The notes: generated by a model from the letters alone, not told the origin. Positions 6,981-17,514 are shown, counted from the stretch's first letter. The stretch: DNA of 64,000 bases from Tumebacillus sp. BK434 (GCF_004340785.1 NZ_SLXS01000001.1:248001-312000); one strand, 5' to 3'. Numbers and translations: made by a program.

Positions 6981-9900
6981 ATGACCGATCTTGAACTTTG
7001 GTATGACGAAACGATCGAGGATATCGAAATGCCGCTCTCGTTTGCGCAAGAGCATGTGTGGCAAAGCGGCCAGATTCATTCGGGTTCGCCGCTCTTCAAC
7101 ATCTCGCTGGTGATCCGTCTTGGCGGCAAATTGAATGTGCGAGCGTTGGAAGCCGGCTATCATGAGCTGATCGCCCGCCATGAAACGTTGCGCACGGTGT
7201 TTGGTACGCGCGACGGCGAGCCGGTGCAGGTGATCAAGGAAGCGAAACGGCTTCCCCTGCACCGGCAGGACATTCAAGGGGCGGCAGATGTGGAAGCGGA
7301 AATGCACAAGGTCGTTTTGGCAGAGCGTTCCCGCCCGTTCGATCTGGAAAAAGGGCCGTTGATTCGTCTCTTGCTGCTTCAGACAGGGACGGAAGAGCAT
7401 GTGCTGGTGCTGACGATGCACCAGATCATCTCGGACGCTTGGTCGATGGGCGTATTCATGCAGGAGATCAGCGCGCTGTATCAGGCGTTCGCGACGGGAG
7501 GGCCGGTGCCACTGGCGGAACTGGACATTCAGTACGCCGACTACGCAGGCTGGCAGCGGGATGCGCTGCAGGACGGGGTGTGGAACGAGAGCTTGGCCTA
7601 CTGGCGGCAGCAGTTGGGCGGGGAGCTGAGCGTGCTCCGGCTGCCGACCGACCGTCCGCGCCAGGCGGTGCAGACGCAACGCGGGCGGTCGGTCGATTTT
7701 GCGCTGCCGCATGGAGTCCATGACAGGCTGATCTCCTTCGGTCAGCGTGAAGGTGCCACTGCCTATATGATCTATCTGGCCGCGTTTCAAGTTCTGCTCA
7801 GCCGCTACACCGGGCAAACCGATCTGCTGGTCGGTTCGCCGGTCGCCGGACGCAACCGCAAGCAGTTGGAGCAGTTGATCGGTTTTTTTGTCAACACCCT
7901 CGTCATGCGCACCGACGCCTCGGGCGACCCTGCGTTTGCCGAGCTGCTGCAGCGGGTCAAGCGGACGGCGCTCGATGCGTTCGCCCATCAGGACGTCCCG
8001 TTTGCGAGGCTGGCGGAAGACGTGCAGACGGAGCGGAAACCGGGCCAGTTGCCGCTGGTTCCCGTGATGTTTTCACTGTTTAACACGCCTTCGCGCCATG
8101 TGCAAGTGGAAGGGATCAAGTTCGAACAGCTCGTCGTCGGCGGTGAGCAGGCCCAGTTTGAATTGACCTTGAACCTGCAGGAAAACGCAGACGGTGTTTC
8201 CGGGCAATTCGAATACAACGCCGATCTGTTTGACGAAGCGACGATCTCGCGGATGAGCGAACATTTTCGGCAACTGCTTCGCGCGATCGCCGACCAGCCC
8301 TATACGAAGATCTCGTCGCTGCCGCTGTTGACGCAGCGCGAGGGATACCGGCTGCTGGTCGAGTGGAACCGCACGGAGGCGGAGGTGCCTGCTTTGCCAG
8401 TGCATGCGCTCTTTGAACAGCAGGCGGAACGGACGCCGGGGCAGTCGGCGATCGTGTTTGCGGACGAGCGCGTTTCCTATCGCGAACTGAACGAGCGGGC
8501 AAACCGCTTGGCACGCCATTTGCAAAAAATCGGCATCGGCGCCGGGCAACTGGTCGGGCTGGCGATGGAGCGCTCGGTGGAACTCTATGTGGCGATGATC
8601 GCCATTTTAAAGGCGGGCGGCGCTTATGTGCCTTTGGATACGTCGTATCCGGCAGAACGGCTGACCTACATGCTGGCTGACACAGGCATCAGCGTGCTGG
8701 TGAGCGTGCAGCGTCTGGCCGGGCTGTTGCCGCCGCATGAGGCGCAGGTAGTCTGTTTGGATGAGCTGCAACTCGGCCCGGACATCGCAGCGGACAACCT
8801 TCCGCTCCTCGCCGGCCCGGACAGCGTCGCGTACGTGATGTATACGTCGGGGACGACGGGGCGGCCGAAGGGCGTCTTGACGCCGCATCGCGGGATCGTG
8901 CGCTTCGTCTGGGGCGAGACGGCGGCAATGCCGTATCGGGCAGACGATGTGGCGTTCCAATACGCGCCGATCGCGTTTGACGGATCTACGTTGGAGATCT
9001 GGGGGGCACTGCTGAACGGGGCGACGCTTTCTGTATTTCCGCCGCATCAAGCTTCTGTGGAGGAGATCGGACAGGCGGTGCAGGCGCATGGCGTGACGGC
9101 GCTGTTTTTGACGGCGGGGCTGTTTCATCAGATCGTCGATGTCTATCCTGACGGTCTGCGCGGTCTGCGCCTGCTCGCGTCGGGCGGCGATACGATCTCT
9201 GCGCCGCATGTAAAAAAGGTGGTCGGGGAGCTCGGCATTCGATTTCGCAATCTATACGGACCGACCGAAGCCACAACGGTCGCCACAGCCTGCGACGTGC
9301 AATCGGTGGACAAGATCGGCGCGAACCTGTCGATTGGACGGCCGATCGCCAACACCACCGTCTATGTGCTGGACGGCCGCATGCAGCCGGTGCCGATCGG
9401 GGTAGCAGGGGAACTGCACGTCGGCGGGGAAGGGCTGGCGCTTGGATATTTAAATCGCCCGGAGCTGACGGAGGAGAAATTTGTGCGCAGCCCGTTTCGG
9501 CCGGGGGAGCGCCTGTATAAAACGGGCGACCTGGTGCGCTGGCTGCCGAACGGCACGCTGGAATTCATCGGCCGCATCGACAAGCAGGTGAAAATTCGCG
9601 GCTTCCGCATCGAACCCGCCGAAATCGAAGCGGTGCTGGACCAGCATCCGTCCGTTGCGCGCTCGGTGGTGACGGCGCGGGAAGATGTGCCGGGGCTGAA
9701 GCGCCTCGTCGCCTATGTGATCCTTGAAAAGCGGGTTAACGGTGGGGACATTCGCGCCTATCTGCAGGCCAAACTGCCGGACTACATGGTGCCGAGCGCC
9801 ATACTCGCGCTGGATGAATTTCCGCTCACCGTCACTCAAAAAGTCGACTACCGCGCGCTGCCCGCCCCGGAAGGACGCCTTGAGCAAGCGGGCGCGTATG

Positions 9901-12900
9901 TTGCGCCGCGCAATGAGGCGGAAGCGAAGGTGGCCGCGCTTTTTGCCGAACTGCTCGGCGTGAAGCAAGTCGGCGCGCACGACCATTTCTTCGAGCTGGG
10001 CGGCCATTCGCTGCTCGCCGGACGTCTGGTGTCCCGCATCCGCCACGCGTTTGCGGCCGAACTGCCGTTGCGGGAACTGTTTAAACATCCGACCGTCGCA
10101 GGGCTGGCCAAGCTGGTGACGGAAGACAAGCTGGGCATCCCGGCCGTGTCGTTGCCTCCGTTGCTCAAAGCGGAGCGCGGAGCTGCCATCCCGGTCTCTT
10201 ACGCCCAACAGCGCCTGCTGTTTCTCGACCAGTTGACGCCGGGCAGCAGCGCGTACAACATGCCGTCCGCTTTGCGGCTGCACGGCGTGCTCGATGTCCT
10301 CGCGGTGCGGCAAAGCTTTCAGGAGCTGGTGCGCCGCCATGAGTCGCTGCGCACCACCTTCCAAGAGGTGGAGGAGCAGGCGGTGCAAGTGATCGCACCG
10401 CAGCTGGAACTGGATGTGCCCCTGATCAACTTGTCCGCGCACCCGGAGCGTGAGGCAGAGCTGAAACGGCTGGCAGAAGCAGACGCAACCGCGCCGTTCA
10501 ACCTGCAGCAAGGGCCGCTGTTGCGCGCAGCGCTGGTGCGTCTGGACCGCAAGGAGCACGCGCTGCTCGTCAACATGCACCATCTCATCGCCGACGGCTG
10601 GTCGAGGAGCGTGTTCATCCGCGAGTTCGCCGCGCTGTATCGTGCGTTTGCAGAGCAAAAGCCTTCACCGCTCAGCGAACTGCCTGTGCAGTTTGCCGAT
10701 TATGCACTCTGGCAGCGGGGCTGGATGCAGGGCGAGGTGTTGCGCGAACAGCTGGAGTATTGGAGATCGAAGCTCAGCGGTGACCTCCCCGTTTTGGAGC
10801 TGCCCACCGACCTCTCTCCTGTTGAGAATCAGGACCGCGGCCAGAGCGGGAAGGAGGTCGTCTTCCTCTCACCAAGCCTGACGCAGCAGTTGAAGAAGCT
10901 GAGTGTAGACGCGGGGGCGTCCCCGTTCATGACCCTGCTGGCCGTTTTCAACATGCTGCTGGCTCGCCTGACCGGTCAAGTCGACATCATCGTCGGCACT
11001 CCGGTCGCCGGGCGCAGTCAGGTCGAAACGGAAGGGTTGATCGGCCTGCTGCTCAATACGCTCGCCTTGCGCACCGACCTGTCCGGCGCACCGACCTTTC
11101 GCGAACTGCTCGACCGCGTGCGCAAAACGGTATTGGAAGCGTTTGCCCGTCAGGAAGTGCCGTTTGAAAAGATCGTGGAAGAGATTCAGCCCGACCGCAA
11201 CTTAAACCGCAACCCGGTGTTCGATGTCATGGTCAACTTTCTCAACACGCCGCAAAGCGATCTGTCACTTCCGGGGCTGACCATCACAGGGCTGGACGGA
11301 GGAGAGGAACCGGCGTCCAAATTCATGATGACCTTGTACATCTCCGAGCAGGATGAGCAGTTATGCCTGCAACTGGTCTATCGGTCGGCGCTGTTTTCCG
11401 GGGAGCGGATGCAGGTGCTCATGGAGCAGTTCCACTCGCTTCTGGAGCAAGTAACCTCAAATGCGGACCGTGCGGTGAATGCGTATCCGCTGCTCACCTC
11501 ATCGTCCCGCGCCCTGTTGCCCGACCCGACCTCTCCGATCTCCGAACCGCAGTATCCGTCTGTTGGCGAGCTGTTTGCAAATTGGGCAACACACGCGCCG
11601 CAACATCCCGCGGTGCTGCAAGGGGAGCGGACTTGGACGTATCAGGAACTGCTGGAACGTGCGGCCGAACTGGCACGCGTGTTGGTGGCCGACGGCGTGC
11701 AGCGAGGAGATCCGGTAGCGATCATCGGCACGCGCAGCTTCGGTTTTGTCGCCGCCATGCTCGGCGTGCTGAACAGCGGCGGCGTGCTCGTGCCGGTCGA
11801 CGCGTATCTCCCTGCGCAGCGCCGGCAGGTGATGGTCGAGCAGTCGGGTGCGCGGCGCCTGCTGCTCGTCGGTGCAGAGGGGGAAGATCTGCCCGAGCTT
11901 GACGCGATCCGCCTCGATCCGCTGACAGGCCGGGTTTTGGAAAGATCGGCCCCGACCGACACGGAGCTGCCGGAGCTGGCCCCGAACGATCCGGCCTACA
12001 TCTTCTTCACCTCAGGCACGACCGGCCTGCCCAAAGGAGTTCTGGGCACGCACAAAGGGCTCAGCCACTTCCTCGCCTGGCAGCGCAGCACGTTTGACAT
12101 CGGGCCAAGCGACCGGGTGGCGCAACTGATCCATCTGTCCTTTGACGCCGTGCTGCGCGACGTGTTTCTGCCGCTGACCAGCGGGGCGACGCTTTGCCTG
12201 CCCGACGTGACGGACGATCTCAGCGGCGATGCGATCCTCCCATGGCTGGAGCGCACAGGCGTCACCGTCCTGCACACTGTGCCCTCGGTCGCACAGGCGT
12301 GGGCGACCGATCACCCGGACGGCATCAGCTTGCGCGCCCTGCGCCATCTGTTCCTCGCAGGCGAGCCTTTGACCGATGTGCTGGTCAACCGGCTGCGCGG
12401 CGCATTCCCGGAGCTGGGGGAGATCATCAATCTCTACGGCCCGACGGAAACGACGATGGTCAAATGCTGGTATGTCGTGCCGGAACGGCCGCTTGCCGGC
12501 ATCCAACCGGCCGGACATCCGTTCCCGGAGACGCAAGCGCTCGTCTTGAATGCGGCGGGGCAGCTCGCCGGGGTTGGCGAGCAGGGCGAGATCGTCCTGC
12601 GTACGTCGTTTCGCACGCTCGGGTATGTCAATGCGCCGACCGAGAACCAAAATTTCAAGCCCAACCCGTTCCGTCCGCATGACACCTCCGACCTGCTCTA
12701 TTTCACCGGCGACAAAGGGCGCTACCGCCCGGATGGCAGCCTGGAGATTCTCGGCCGCGTCGACGATCAAGTCAAAGTGCGCGGCGTGCGGGTACAGCTG
12801 CAGGAAGTGTCGGCCGTGCTCCTGCGCCACGAAGCGGTCGATGCCTGTGCCGTGATCGACTGGAAAGACGAGAATGGCCAGACACAACTCGCCGCCTACA

Positions 12901-15900
12901 GCGTGTTAAAACCGGGTCATGACGCGGCCGCCGAGGATCTGCGCGCTCACCTCCAGCGCCATCTGCACGCCGCGATGGTGCCGGGCGTGTATCAGTTCCT
13001 CGACGAGCTGCCGCGCCTCGCAAACGGAAAAGTCAACCGCAAAGCATTGCCGAAGCCGGATCGCTCAGGCGGCACGAAGGTGGCTTTTGTTGCCCCGCGC
13101 ACCCCTGTTGAGGAAAAATTGGCCGGGTTGTTCTCCGAGGTGCTCAAGGTGGAGCGAGTGGGCATCCACGACGACTTTTTCACCCTCGGCGGGCACTCCC
13201 TGCTGGCGGCTCAATTGATGTCCCGCATCCGTCGCGGGCTGCAGGCGGAGTTGCCCTTGCGCCTGCTGTTTGAACGATCGACCGTCGCGGCGCTCTCCGC
13301 GGTCGTTGGGGAGCAGCAGGCCCTTACGACGTCCGCACCGCCCTTGATCGCAGCCGGTGCTGTACGCGGCGGGACGCGCCCGGCCTCCTATGCGCAACAG
13401 CGGCTGTGGTTCCTCGATCAATTGTCGCCGGGAAGCAACGCGTACAACATGCCGCGGGCGATGTTACTGCACGGCAAACTCGATCAGGCGGCGGTGTTCC
13501 GCACGTTCCGCGAGATCGTTCGCCGTCATGAAGCGCTGCGCACCACATTCCGTGTCGAAGGCGAGCATGTGCTGCAAGTGATCGCCTCCCGATTGGAACT
13601 TGATGTGCAGGTACTCGATCTCTCTGCCGCGGAGGAGCGCGCGGAGCGGTTGCACCTCGTGGCGGAGGAAGAGTCGCTGCGTCCGTTTGACTTGGCAGCA
13701 GGGCCGCTGCTTCGCGTCACCCTCGTCCGCATGGCGGAGCAGGAGCATGCGCTGCTGTTCAACATGCACCACATCATCTCCGATGCCTGGTCGCATGGCG
13801 TGCTGAGCACCGAGTTTGCCTCCCTCTACGCCGCCTATTCGCAAGGCTTGCCTTCACCGCTTGCGGAACTGCCGGTACAGTTCGCCGACTATTCATACTG
13901 GCAGCGGGAGTGGCTGCAAGGGGAGACGCTCGCGCAGCAGCTTGCTTATTGGAAAACGAAGCTGGGCGGCGACCTTCCCGTGCTGGAACTGCCGATGGAT
14001 CGTGCTTCCGAAGAAAGCCAGGACAGCCGGAGCGCCGCCTGCACGATGCGGCTGCCCAAAGAGCTGTCGCAAGGGCTCAAGTCGTTGAGCCTGCAAGAGC
14101 GGGCGACTCCGTATATGACCTTGCTCACCGCGTTTCAAACGCTGCTCGCACGACTCTCCGGGCAGGAAGACATCATCGTCGGGGCGCCGATCGCCAACCG
14201 GAGCCAGGTGGAGACGGAAGGGCTGATCGGCCTGTTCGTCAACACGCTCGCGCTGCGCACCGACCTGTCCGGGGCACCCACGTTCCGCGAACTGCTCGGC
14301 CGTGTGCGCGAAACCACGCTGGAAGCGTATGCCTGCCAAGACGTGCCGTTTGAAAAGATCGTGCAAGAGATCCAGCCGGAGCGCAGCTTGAGCCGCAACC
14401 CGGTGTTCGACGTTATGGTGAACTATGTGAACACGCCGGACAGCGGTGACTTGTCGCTGCCGGGGCTGACGATTTCAGAATTCCGCACGGAACGCGAGCG
14501 GGCTTCCAAGTTCCTGATGACCTTGTATATCGCCGAGCAGGGGGAGGAACTGCTGCTCAAACTGGTGTACCAGTCGGAACGGTTTTCCCCCGAGCGCATG
14601 GCTGTGTTCATGGGGCAGTACGAAAGCATTTTGACACAGGTGCTGGCCGATGCAGACCGCGCTATCGGCGCTTACACGCTGTGCATCAAAGACGCGAATC
14701 AGCTCCCCGATCCGCAAGCGGCGCTGGCGAGCCCGTCATATCCGTTTGTCCGCGAGCTTTTTGAGAAATGGGCATTCGACATGCCGGACCAACCGGCCGT
14801 GCAGCAAGGTGGACGCCAGTGGTCGTATGGTGAACTGCGCGAACAGGCGCATGAGCTCGCCTGCGAACTGGTGGTCAAGGGCGTACGCAGTGGCGAAGCG
14901 GTCGCCGTGGCCGGGACGCGCAGTTACGGGATCGTGGTTACGATGCTGGCTGTGCTGTTCAGCGGCGGCGTTCTGGTTCCGGTGGACAGTCAATTGCCGC
15001 TCAACCGTCAACGTGTCATGGTGGAGCAGTCGCACGCGCGGCATCTGCTGCTCGTCAGTGAAAATGAGATGCATCACGAATGGCAGGAGCTGTTCCCGAC
15101 CTTTGATCTTTTGCAGATCGATCCACACACGGGCCGGGCATTGCACCAAATCGCCCCGGCTGGCGTCGTGCTGCCGGAGCTGTCCCCGGACGACCCGGCC
15201 TACATTTTCTTCACATCTGGCACCACCGGTCTGCCCAAAGGGGTCTTGGGTACCCACAAAGGGCTCAATCACTTCCTCGCCTGGCAGCGCAGCACGTTTG
15301 ACATCGGGCCAATCGACCGCGTGGCGCAGTTGATCCACTTGTCGTTCGATGCGGTGCTGCGCGACGTGTTCCTGCCGCTGACCAGCGGAGCGACGCTCTG
15401 TCTGCCGGAGGTAACAGACAACCTTGGCGGTGATGTCATTCTGCCATGGCTGGAGCGGACAGGCGTCACCGTCCTGCACACCGTGCCGTCTGTCGCGCAG
15501 GCATGGACGACAGACGTTCCGCCGAACGTCGCCTTGCGCTCCCTGCGCCATCTGTTCCTCGCCGGTGAGCCTTTGACCGACGTGCTGGTCAACCGTCTGC
15601 GCAGCGCGTTCCCGAAGCTGGGGGAGATCATCAATCTCTACGGCCCGACGGAAACGACGATGGTCAAATGCTGGTATGTCGTGCCGGAACGGCCGCTGTC
15701 CGGCATCCAACCGGCCGGACATCCGTTCCCGGAGACGCAAGCGCTCGTCCTGAATGCGGCGGGGCAGCTCGCCGGGATCGGCGAACCGGGCGAGATCGTC
15801 CTGCGCACGCCGTTCCGCACGCTCGGCTATGTCAATGCGCCGACCGAGAACCAAAATTTCAAGCCCAATCCGTTCCGTCCGCATGACGCGTCCGACCTGC

Positions 15901-17339
15901 TCTATTACACCGGCGACAAAGGGCGCTACCGCCCGGATGGCAGCTTGGAGATTCTCGGCCGCGTGGACGATCAGGTCAAAGTGCGCGGCGTGCGGGTACA
16001 ACTGCAGGAAGTGTCGGCCGTGCTCCTGCGCCACGAAGCGGTCGATGCCTGTGCGGTGATCGACTGGAAAGACGAGAGCGGCCAGACACAGCTCGCCGCC
16101 TACAGCGTGTTAAAAGCGGGCCTTGACGCGACTGCCGAAGACTTGCGCGACCATCTGGAGCGCCATCTGCCGGTGGCGATGGTGCCGGGTGTGTATCAGT
16201 TCCTCGACGAGCTGCCGCGCCTCGCAAACGGAAAGGTCAATCGAAAAGCCCTGCCGAAGCCGGAGCGCGGGCTCGGAGCTTCCGACCGCTATGTGGCGCC
16301 GCGCACGGCGGTTGAGCAAACATTGGCCGACATCTTCTGTGAAGTGCTTCAGTTGGAACAGGTCGGCGTGCATGACAACTTCTTCACTCTCGGCGGTCAC
16401 TCATTGCTCGCCGTCCGGCTGATCGCGCAGATCGAACGTCGCTGCGGGCACAAGCTGCCTTTGTCTGCGCTCTTCCGCGAAGGGACGATCGGCCGTCTGG
16501 CTGCGCGTATGCACCAGGACGGGCAGGAGTTGCCCGCCTCGCCGCTCGTCACGATCCAACCGGGTCTGCCGGGCACGGCAGAGCGGCCATTGTTCCTCGT
16601 CCACCCGGTCGGCGGCAGCGTGTTCGCCTATCGCAGCCTCGCCTGCGAACTGGGCGAGGAGCAACCGGTGTACGGCTTGCAGGCGCGGGGGGTCGATGAT
16701 GAGCGAGAACCGCTGGCGACGATGGAGGAGATGGCGGCCGAGTACGTGGCAGCCATCCGCACCGTGCAGCCAGCCGGACCCTATCGTCTCGGCGGCTGGT
16801 CGCTGGGCGGCTCGATCGCCTTCGAGATGGCCGGCCAACTGCGCAGCATGGGAGAGACGGTCGAACTGCTCGCCTTGATCGACTCGCGGTCGCCGCTGGA
16901 CCCCGATCGGGGTGAGCTGACCGAACACGACCTGCTCCTCGCCTTCGCCGGCGACCTTGCGGGACAGCACGGGCTTGACCTCCAAGCGCTGTCGCAGGCG
17001 GAGCTGTCCTTGAACGAAGGGGCGCTGTCCGTGCTCCTCGACTTGGCCCGCGAGCATCAGGTGCTGGGGGCAGACCTCGAACTCGGGGACTTGCAACGCC
17101 TGCTCAACGTCTTCCGTAGCAATTATGCGGCGTTGCATCGCTACACCCCCGTGCACAAGGTGGAGCATCTGCTGCTGATCCAGGCGCATCATGACGATGC
17201 CGGTTGGCGCGAACTCGTGGCGCAAGTGGAGATACACCGTCTTGGCGACGATCACTTTACGCTCCTCCAACACCCGCTCGTTCAAGAACTTGCCAGCATT
17301 TTGAAAGATCACCTGCACAGCAGCAAGCACGGGATCTAA
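6981..17339 (+). CDS. Three-module NRPS with thioesterase (C-A-T, C-A-T, C-A-T-TE)
   Basis: This 3452-aa enzyme should make and release an X-Z-Z tripeptide. I start at ATG 6981, not the in-frame ATG at 6927. The latter lies inside the conserved upstream element; 6981 has AGGTG before it and gives an N-terminus (ELWYDETIEDIEMP) matching two sister proteins. C1 (17-450) is abnormal: HQIISDA at 147-153 replaces HHxxxDG, so the catalytic histidine is glutamine. A1 (472-967) code D-G-L-F-L-S-L-T-V, unassigned. T1 Ser1010. C2 (1070-1507) HHLIADG. A2 (1527-2028) code D-A-R-H-F-A-L-M-V (Z type). T2 Ser2073. C3 (2135-2573) HHIISDA. A3 (2586-3097) same Z code, with DNA nearly identical to A2 in long stretches. 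T3 Ser3141. TE (3192-3452): Ser3274 in GWSLGG, His3425. No epimerase. With C1 impaired, module 1 may act as the initiating module. Confidence 0.95.
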   Translation: MTDLELWYDETIEDIEMPLSFAQEHVWQSGQIHSGSPLFNISLVIRLGGKLNVRALEAGYHELIARHETLRTVFGTRDGEPVQVIKEAKRLPLHRQDIQGAADVEAEMHKVVLAERSRPFDLEKGPLIRLLLLQTGTEEHVLVLTMHQIISDAWSMGVFMQEISALYQAFATGGPVPLAELDIQYADYAGWQRDALQDGVWNESLAYWRQQLGGELSVLRLPTDRPRQAVQTQRGRSVDFALPHGVHDRLISFGQREGATAYMIYLAAFQVLLSRYTGQTDLLVGSPVAGRNRKQLEQLIGFFVNTLVMRTDASGDPAFAELLQRVKRTALDAFAHQDVPFARLAEDVQTERKPGQLPLVPVMFSLFNTPSRHVQVEGIKFEQLVVGGEQAQFELTLNLQENADGVSGQFEYNADLFDEATISRMSEHFRQLLRAIADQPYTKISSLPLLTQREGYRLLVEWNRTEAEVPALPVHALFEQQAERTPGQSAIVFADERVSYRELNERANRLARHLQKIGIGAGQLVGLAMERSVELYVAMIAILKAGGAYVPLDTSYPAERLTYMLADTGISVLVSVQRLAGLLPPHEAQVVCLDELQLGPDIAADNLPLLAGPDSVAYVMYTSGTTGRPKGVLTPHRGIVRFVWGETAAMPYRADDVAFQYAPIAFDGSTLEIWGALLNGATLSVFPPHQASVEEIGQAVQAHGVTALFLTAGLFHQIVDVYPDGLRGLRLLASGGDTISAPHVKKVVGELGIRFRNLYGPTEATTVATACDVQSVDKIGANLSIGRPIANTTVYVLDGRMQPVPIGVAGELHVGGEGLALGYLNRPELTEEKFVRSPFRPGERLYKTGDLVRWLPNGTLEFIGRIDKQVKIRGFRIEPAEIEAVLDQHPSVARSVVTAREDVPGLKRLVAYVILEKRVNGGDIRAYLQAKLPDYMVPSAILALDEFPLTVTQKVDYRALPAPEGRLEQAGAYVAPRNEAEAKVAALFAELLGVKQVGAHDHFFELGGHSLLAGRLVSRIRHAFAAELPLRELFKHPTVAGLAKLVTEDKLGIPAVSLPPLLKAERGAAIPVSYAQQRLLFLDQLTPGSSAYNMPSALRLHGVLDVLAVRQSFQELVRRHESLRTTFQEVEEQAVQVIAPQLELDVPLINLSAHPEREAELKRLAEADATAPFNLQQGPLLRAALVRLDRKEHALLVNMHHLIADGWSRSVFIREFAALYRAFAEQKPSPLSELPVQFADYALWQRGWMQGEVLREQLEYWRSKLSGDLPVLELPTDLSPVENQDRGQSGKEVVFLSPSLTQQLKKLSVDAGASPFMTLLAVFNMLLARLTGQVDIIVGTPVAGRSQVETEGLIGLLLNTLALRTDLSGAPTFRELLDRVRKTVLEAFARQEVPFEKIVEEIQPDRNLNRNPVFDVMVNFLNTPQSDLSLPGLTITGLDGGEEPASKFMMTLYISEQDEQLCLQLVYRSALFSGERMQVLMEQFHSLLEQVTSNADRAVNAYPLLTSSSRALLPDPTSPISEPQYPSVGELFANWATHAPQHPAVLQGERTWTYQELLERAAELARVLVADGVQRGDPVAIIGTRSFGFVAAMLGVLNSGGVLVPVDAYLPAQRRQVMVEQSGARRLLLVGAEGEDLPELDAIRLDPLTGRVLERSAPTDTELPELAPNDPAYIFFTSGTTGLPKGVLGTHKGLSHFLAWQRSTFDIGPSDRVAQLIHLSFDAVLRDVFLPLTSGATLCLPDVTDDLSGDAILPWLERTGVTVLHTVPSVAQAWATDHPDGISLRALRHLFLAGEPLTDVLVNRLRGAFPELGEIINLYGPTETTMVKCWYVVPERPLAGIQPAGHPFPETQALVLNAAGQLAGVGEQGEIVLRTSFRTLGYVNAPTENQNFKPNPFRPHDTSDLLYFTGDKGRYRPDGSLEILGRVDDQVKVRGVRVQLQEVSAVLLRHEAVDACAVIDWKDENGQTQLAAYSVLKPGHDAAAEDLRAHLQRHLHAAMVPGVYQFLDELPRLANGKVNRKALPKPDRSGGTKVAFVAPRTPVEEKLAGLFSEVLKVERVGIHDDFFTLGGHSLLAAQLMSRIRRGLQAELPLRLLFERSTVAALSAVVGEQQALTTSAPPLIAAGAVRGGTRPASYAQQRLWFLDQLSPGSNAYNMPRAMLLHGKLDQAAVFRTFREIVRRHEALRTTFRVEGEHVLQVIASRLELDVQVLDLSAAEERAERLHLVAEEESLRPFDLAAGPLLRVTLVRMAEQEHALLFNMHHIISDAWSHGVLSTEFASLYAAYSQGLPSPLAELPVQFADYSYWQREWLQGETLAQQLAYWKTKLGGDLPVLELPMDRASEESQDSRSAACTMRLPKELSQGLKSLSLQERATPYMTLLTAFQTLLARLSGQEDIIVGAPIANRSQVETEGLIGLFVNTLALRTDLSGAPTFRELLGRVRETTLEAYACQDVPFEKIVQEIQPERSLSRNPVFDVMVNYVNTPDSGDLSLPGLTISEFRTERERASKFLMTLYIAEQGEELLLKLVYQSERFSPERMAVFMGQYESILTQVLADADRAIGAYTLCIKDANQLPDPQAALASPSYPFVRELFEKWAFDMPDQPAVQQGGRQWSYGELREQAHELACELVVKGVRSGEAVAVAGTRSYGIVVTMLAVLFSGGVLVPVDSQLPLNRQRVMVEQSHARHLLLVSENEMHHEWQELFPTFDLLQIDPHTGRALHQIAPAGVVLPELSPDDPAYIFFTSGTTGLPKGVLGTHKGLNHFLAWQRSTFDIGPIDRVAQLIHLSFDAVLRDVFLPLTSGATLCLPEVTDNLGGDVILPWLERTGVTVLHTVPSVAQAWTTDVPPNVALRSLRHLFLAGEPLTDVLVNRLRSAFPKLGEIINLYGPTETTMVKCWYVVPERPLSGIQPAGHPFPETQALVLNAAGQLAGIGEPGEIVLRTPFRTLGYVNAPTENQNFKPNPFRPHDASDLLYYTGDKGRYRPDGSLEILGRVDDQVKVRGVRVQLQEVSAVLLRHEAVDACAVIDWKDESGQTQLAAYSVLKAGLDATAEDLRDHLERHLPVAMVPGVYQFLDELPRLANGKVNRKALPKPERGLGASDRYVAPRTAVEQTLADIFCEVLQLEQVGVHDNFFTLGGHSLLAVRLIAQIERRCGHKLPLSALFREGTIGRLAARMHQDGQELPASPLVTIQPGLPGTAERPLFLVHPVGGSVFAYRSLACELGEEQPVYGLQARGVDDEREPLATMEEMAAEYVAAIRTVQPAGPYRLGGWSLGGSIAFEMAGQLRSMGETVELLALIDSRSPLDPDRGELTEHDLLLAFAGDLAGQHGLDLQALSQAELSLNEGALSVLLDLAREHQVLGADLELGDLQRLLNVFRSNYAALHRYTPVHKVEHLLLIQAHHDDAGWRELVAQVEIHRLGDDHFTLLQHPLVQELASILKDHLHSSKHGI
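11560..13065 (+). repeat. Z-type adenylation domain, copy 1 (of 6)
   Basis: This is the A domain of module 2 in the 6981 gene. The subfamily is marked by SGGVLVPVD where most A domains have AGGAYVPLD, by FTSGTTGLPKGVLG, FDAVLRDVFLPL, YGPTETTMVKC, GDKGRYRPDGSLEILGR and VRGVRVQLQEV. The pocket code by alignment to PheA is D-A-R-H-F-A-L-M-V with the A10 lysine. From about 12421 the DNA differs from copy 2 (from about 15625) at about three positions over roughly 150 nt. Boundaries are approximate. Confidence 0.8.
14739..16270 (+). repeat. Z-type adenylation domain, copy 2
   Basis: A domain of module 3 in the 6981 gene. It carries the same subfamily motifs and pocket code as copy 1, and the A4-to-A10 half is almost the same DNA, while the N-terminal half (RSYGIVVTMLAVLF) has drifted. 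This looks like module duplication followed by local gene conversion. It feeds directly into the T-TE end of the protein, so Z should be the released C-terminal residue. Confidence 0.8.
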
Positions 17340-17354
17340 CCCCCACTTTTCTGG

Positions 17355-17395
17355 ACGACCTTAACTCGATGTTCAACCGGGCTAAGGTCGTTTAA
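17355..17395 (+). terminator. Putative terminator of the three-module NRPS
   Basis: ACGACCTTA (17355-17363) pairs perfectly with TAAGGTCGT (17383-17391) around a 19-nt loop, followed by TTTAATTATA. The T-run is weak and the loop long, so termination may be partial. It differs from the AAAAGCACCC terminators elsewhere in the window. Confidence 0.55.
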
Positions 17396-17400
17396 TTATA

Positions 17401-17469
17401 TTCAAATCTCATAAAGGGAAGCAGTGCCTTGATGTCGTAATGGTTGTTTAGTTTAGAAAATAAGATTCA
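17401..17469 (+). promoter_or_regulatory. Conserved upstream element, copy 2
   Basis: TTCAA (17401-17405), 11 nt, GGAAG (17417-17421), 10 nt, ATGTCGTA (17432-17439), 25 nt, ATTCA (17465-17469). Box spacings match the other copies exactly except for one extra base before ATTCA. The terminal palindrome GAAT-N3-ATTC is not kept in this copy. It starts only ten bases after the hairpin that ends the previous gene and lies 45 bp before the next ATG. Confidence 0.65.
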
Positions 17470-17514
17470 CTAATTCACTTGTCGTTACAATCTCTTTAGG
17501 AGGTCTGATACATC

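Noticed and set aside
11560-13065. Z-type domains as inactive or non-NRPS AMP ligases
   Set aside because: They sit in C-A-T order, keep the A3 P-loop, the GPTE motif, the A7 aspartate and the A10 lysine, and their pocket is conserved in six copies, so they are most likely active A domains.
17204-17395. 63-codon frame over the end of the three-module NRPS
   Set aside because: It is out of frame within the TE coding region and extends into the terminator; no ribosome site and no family.
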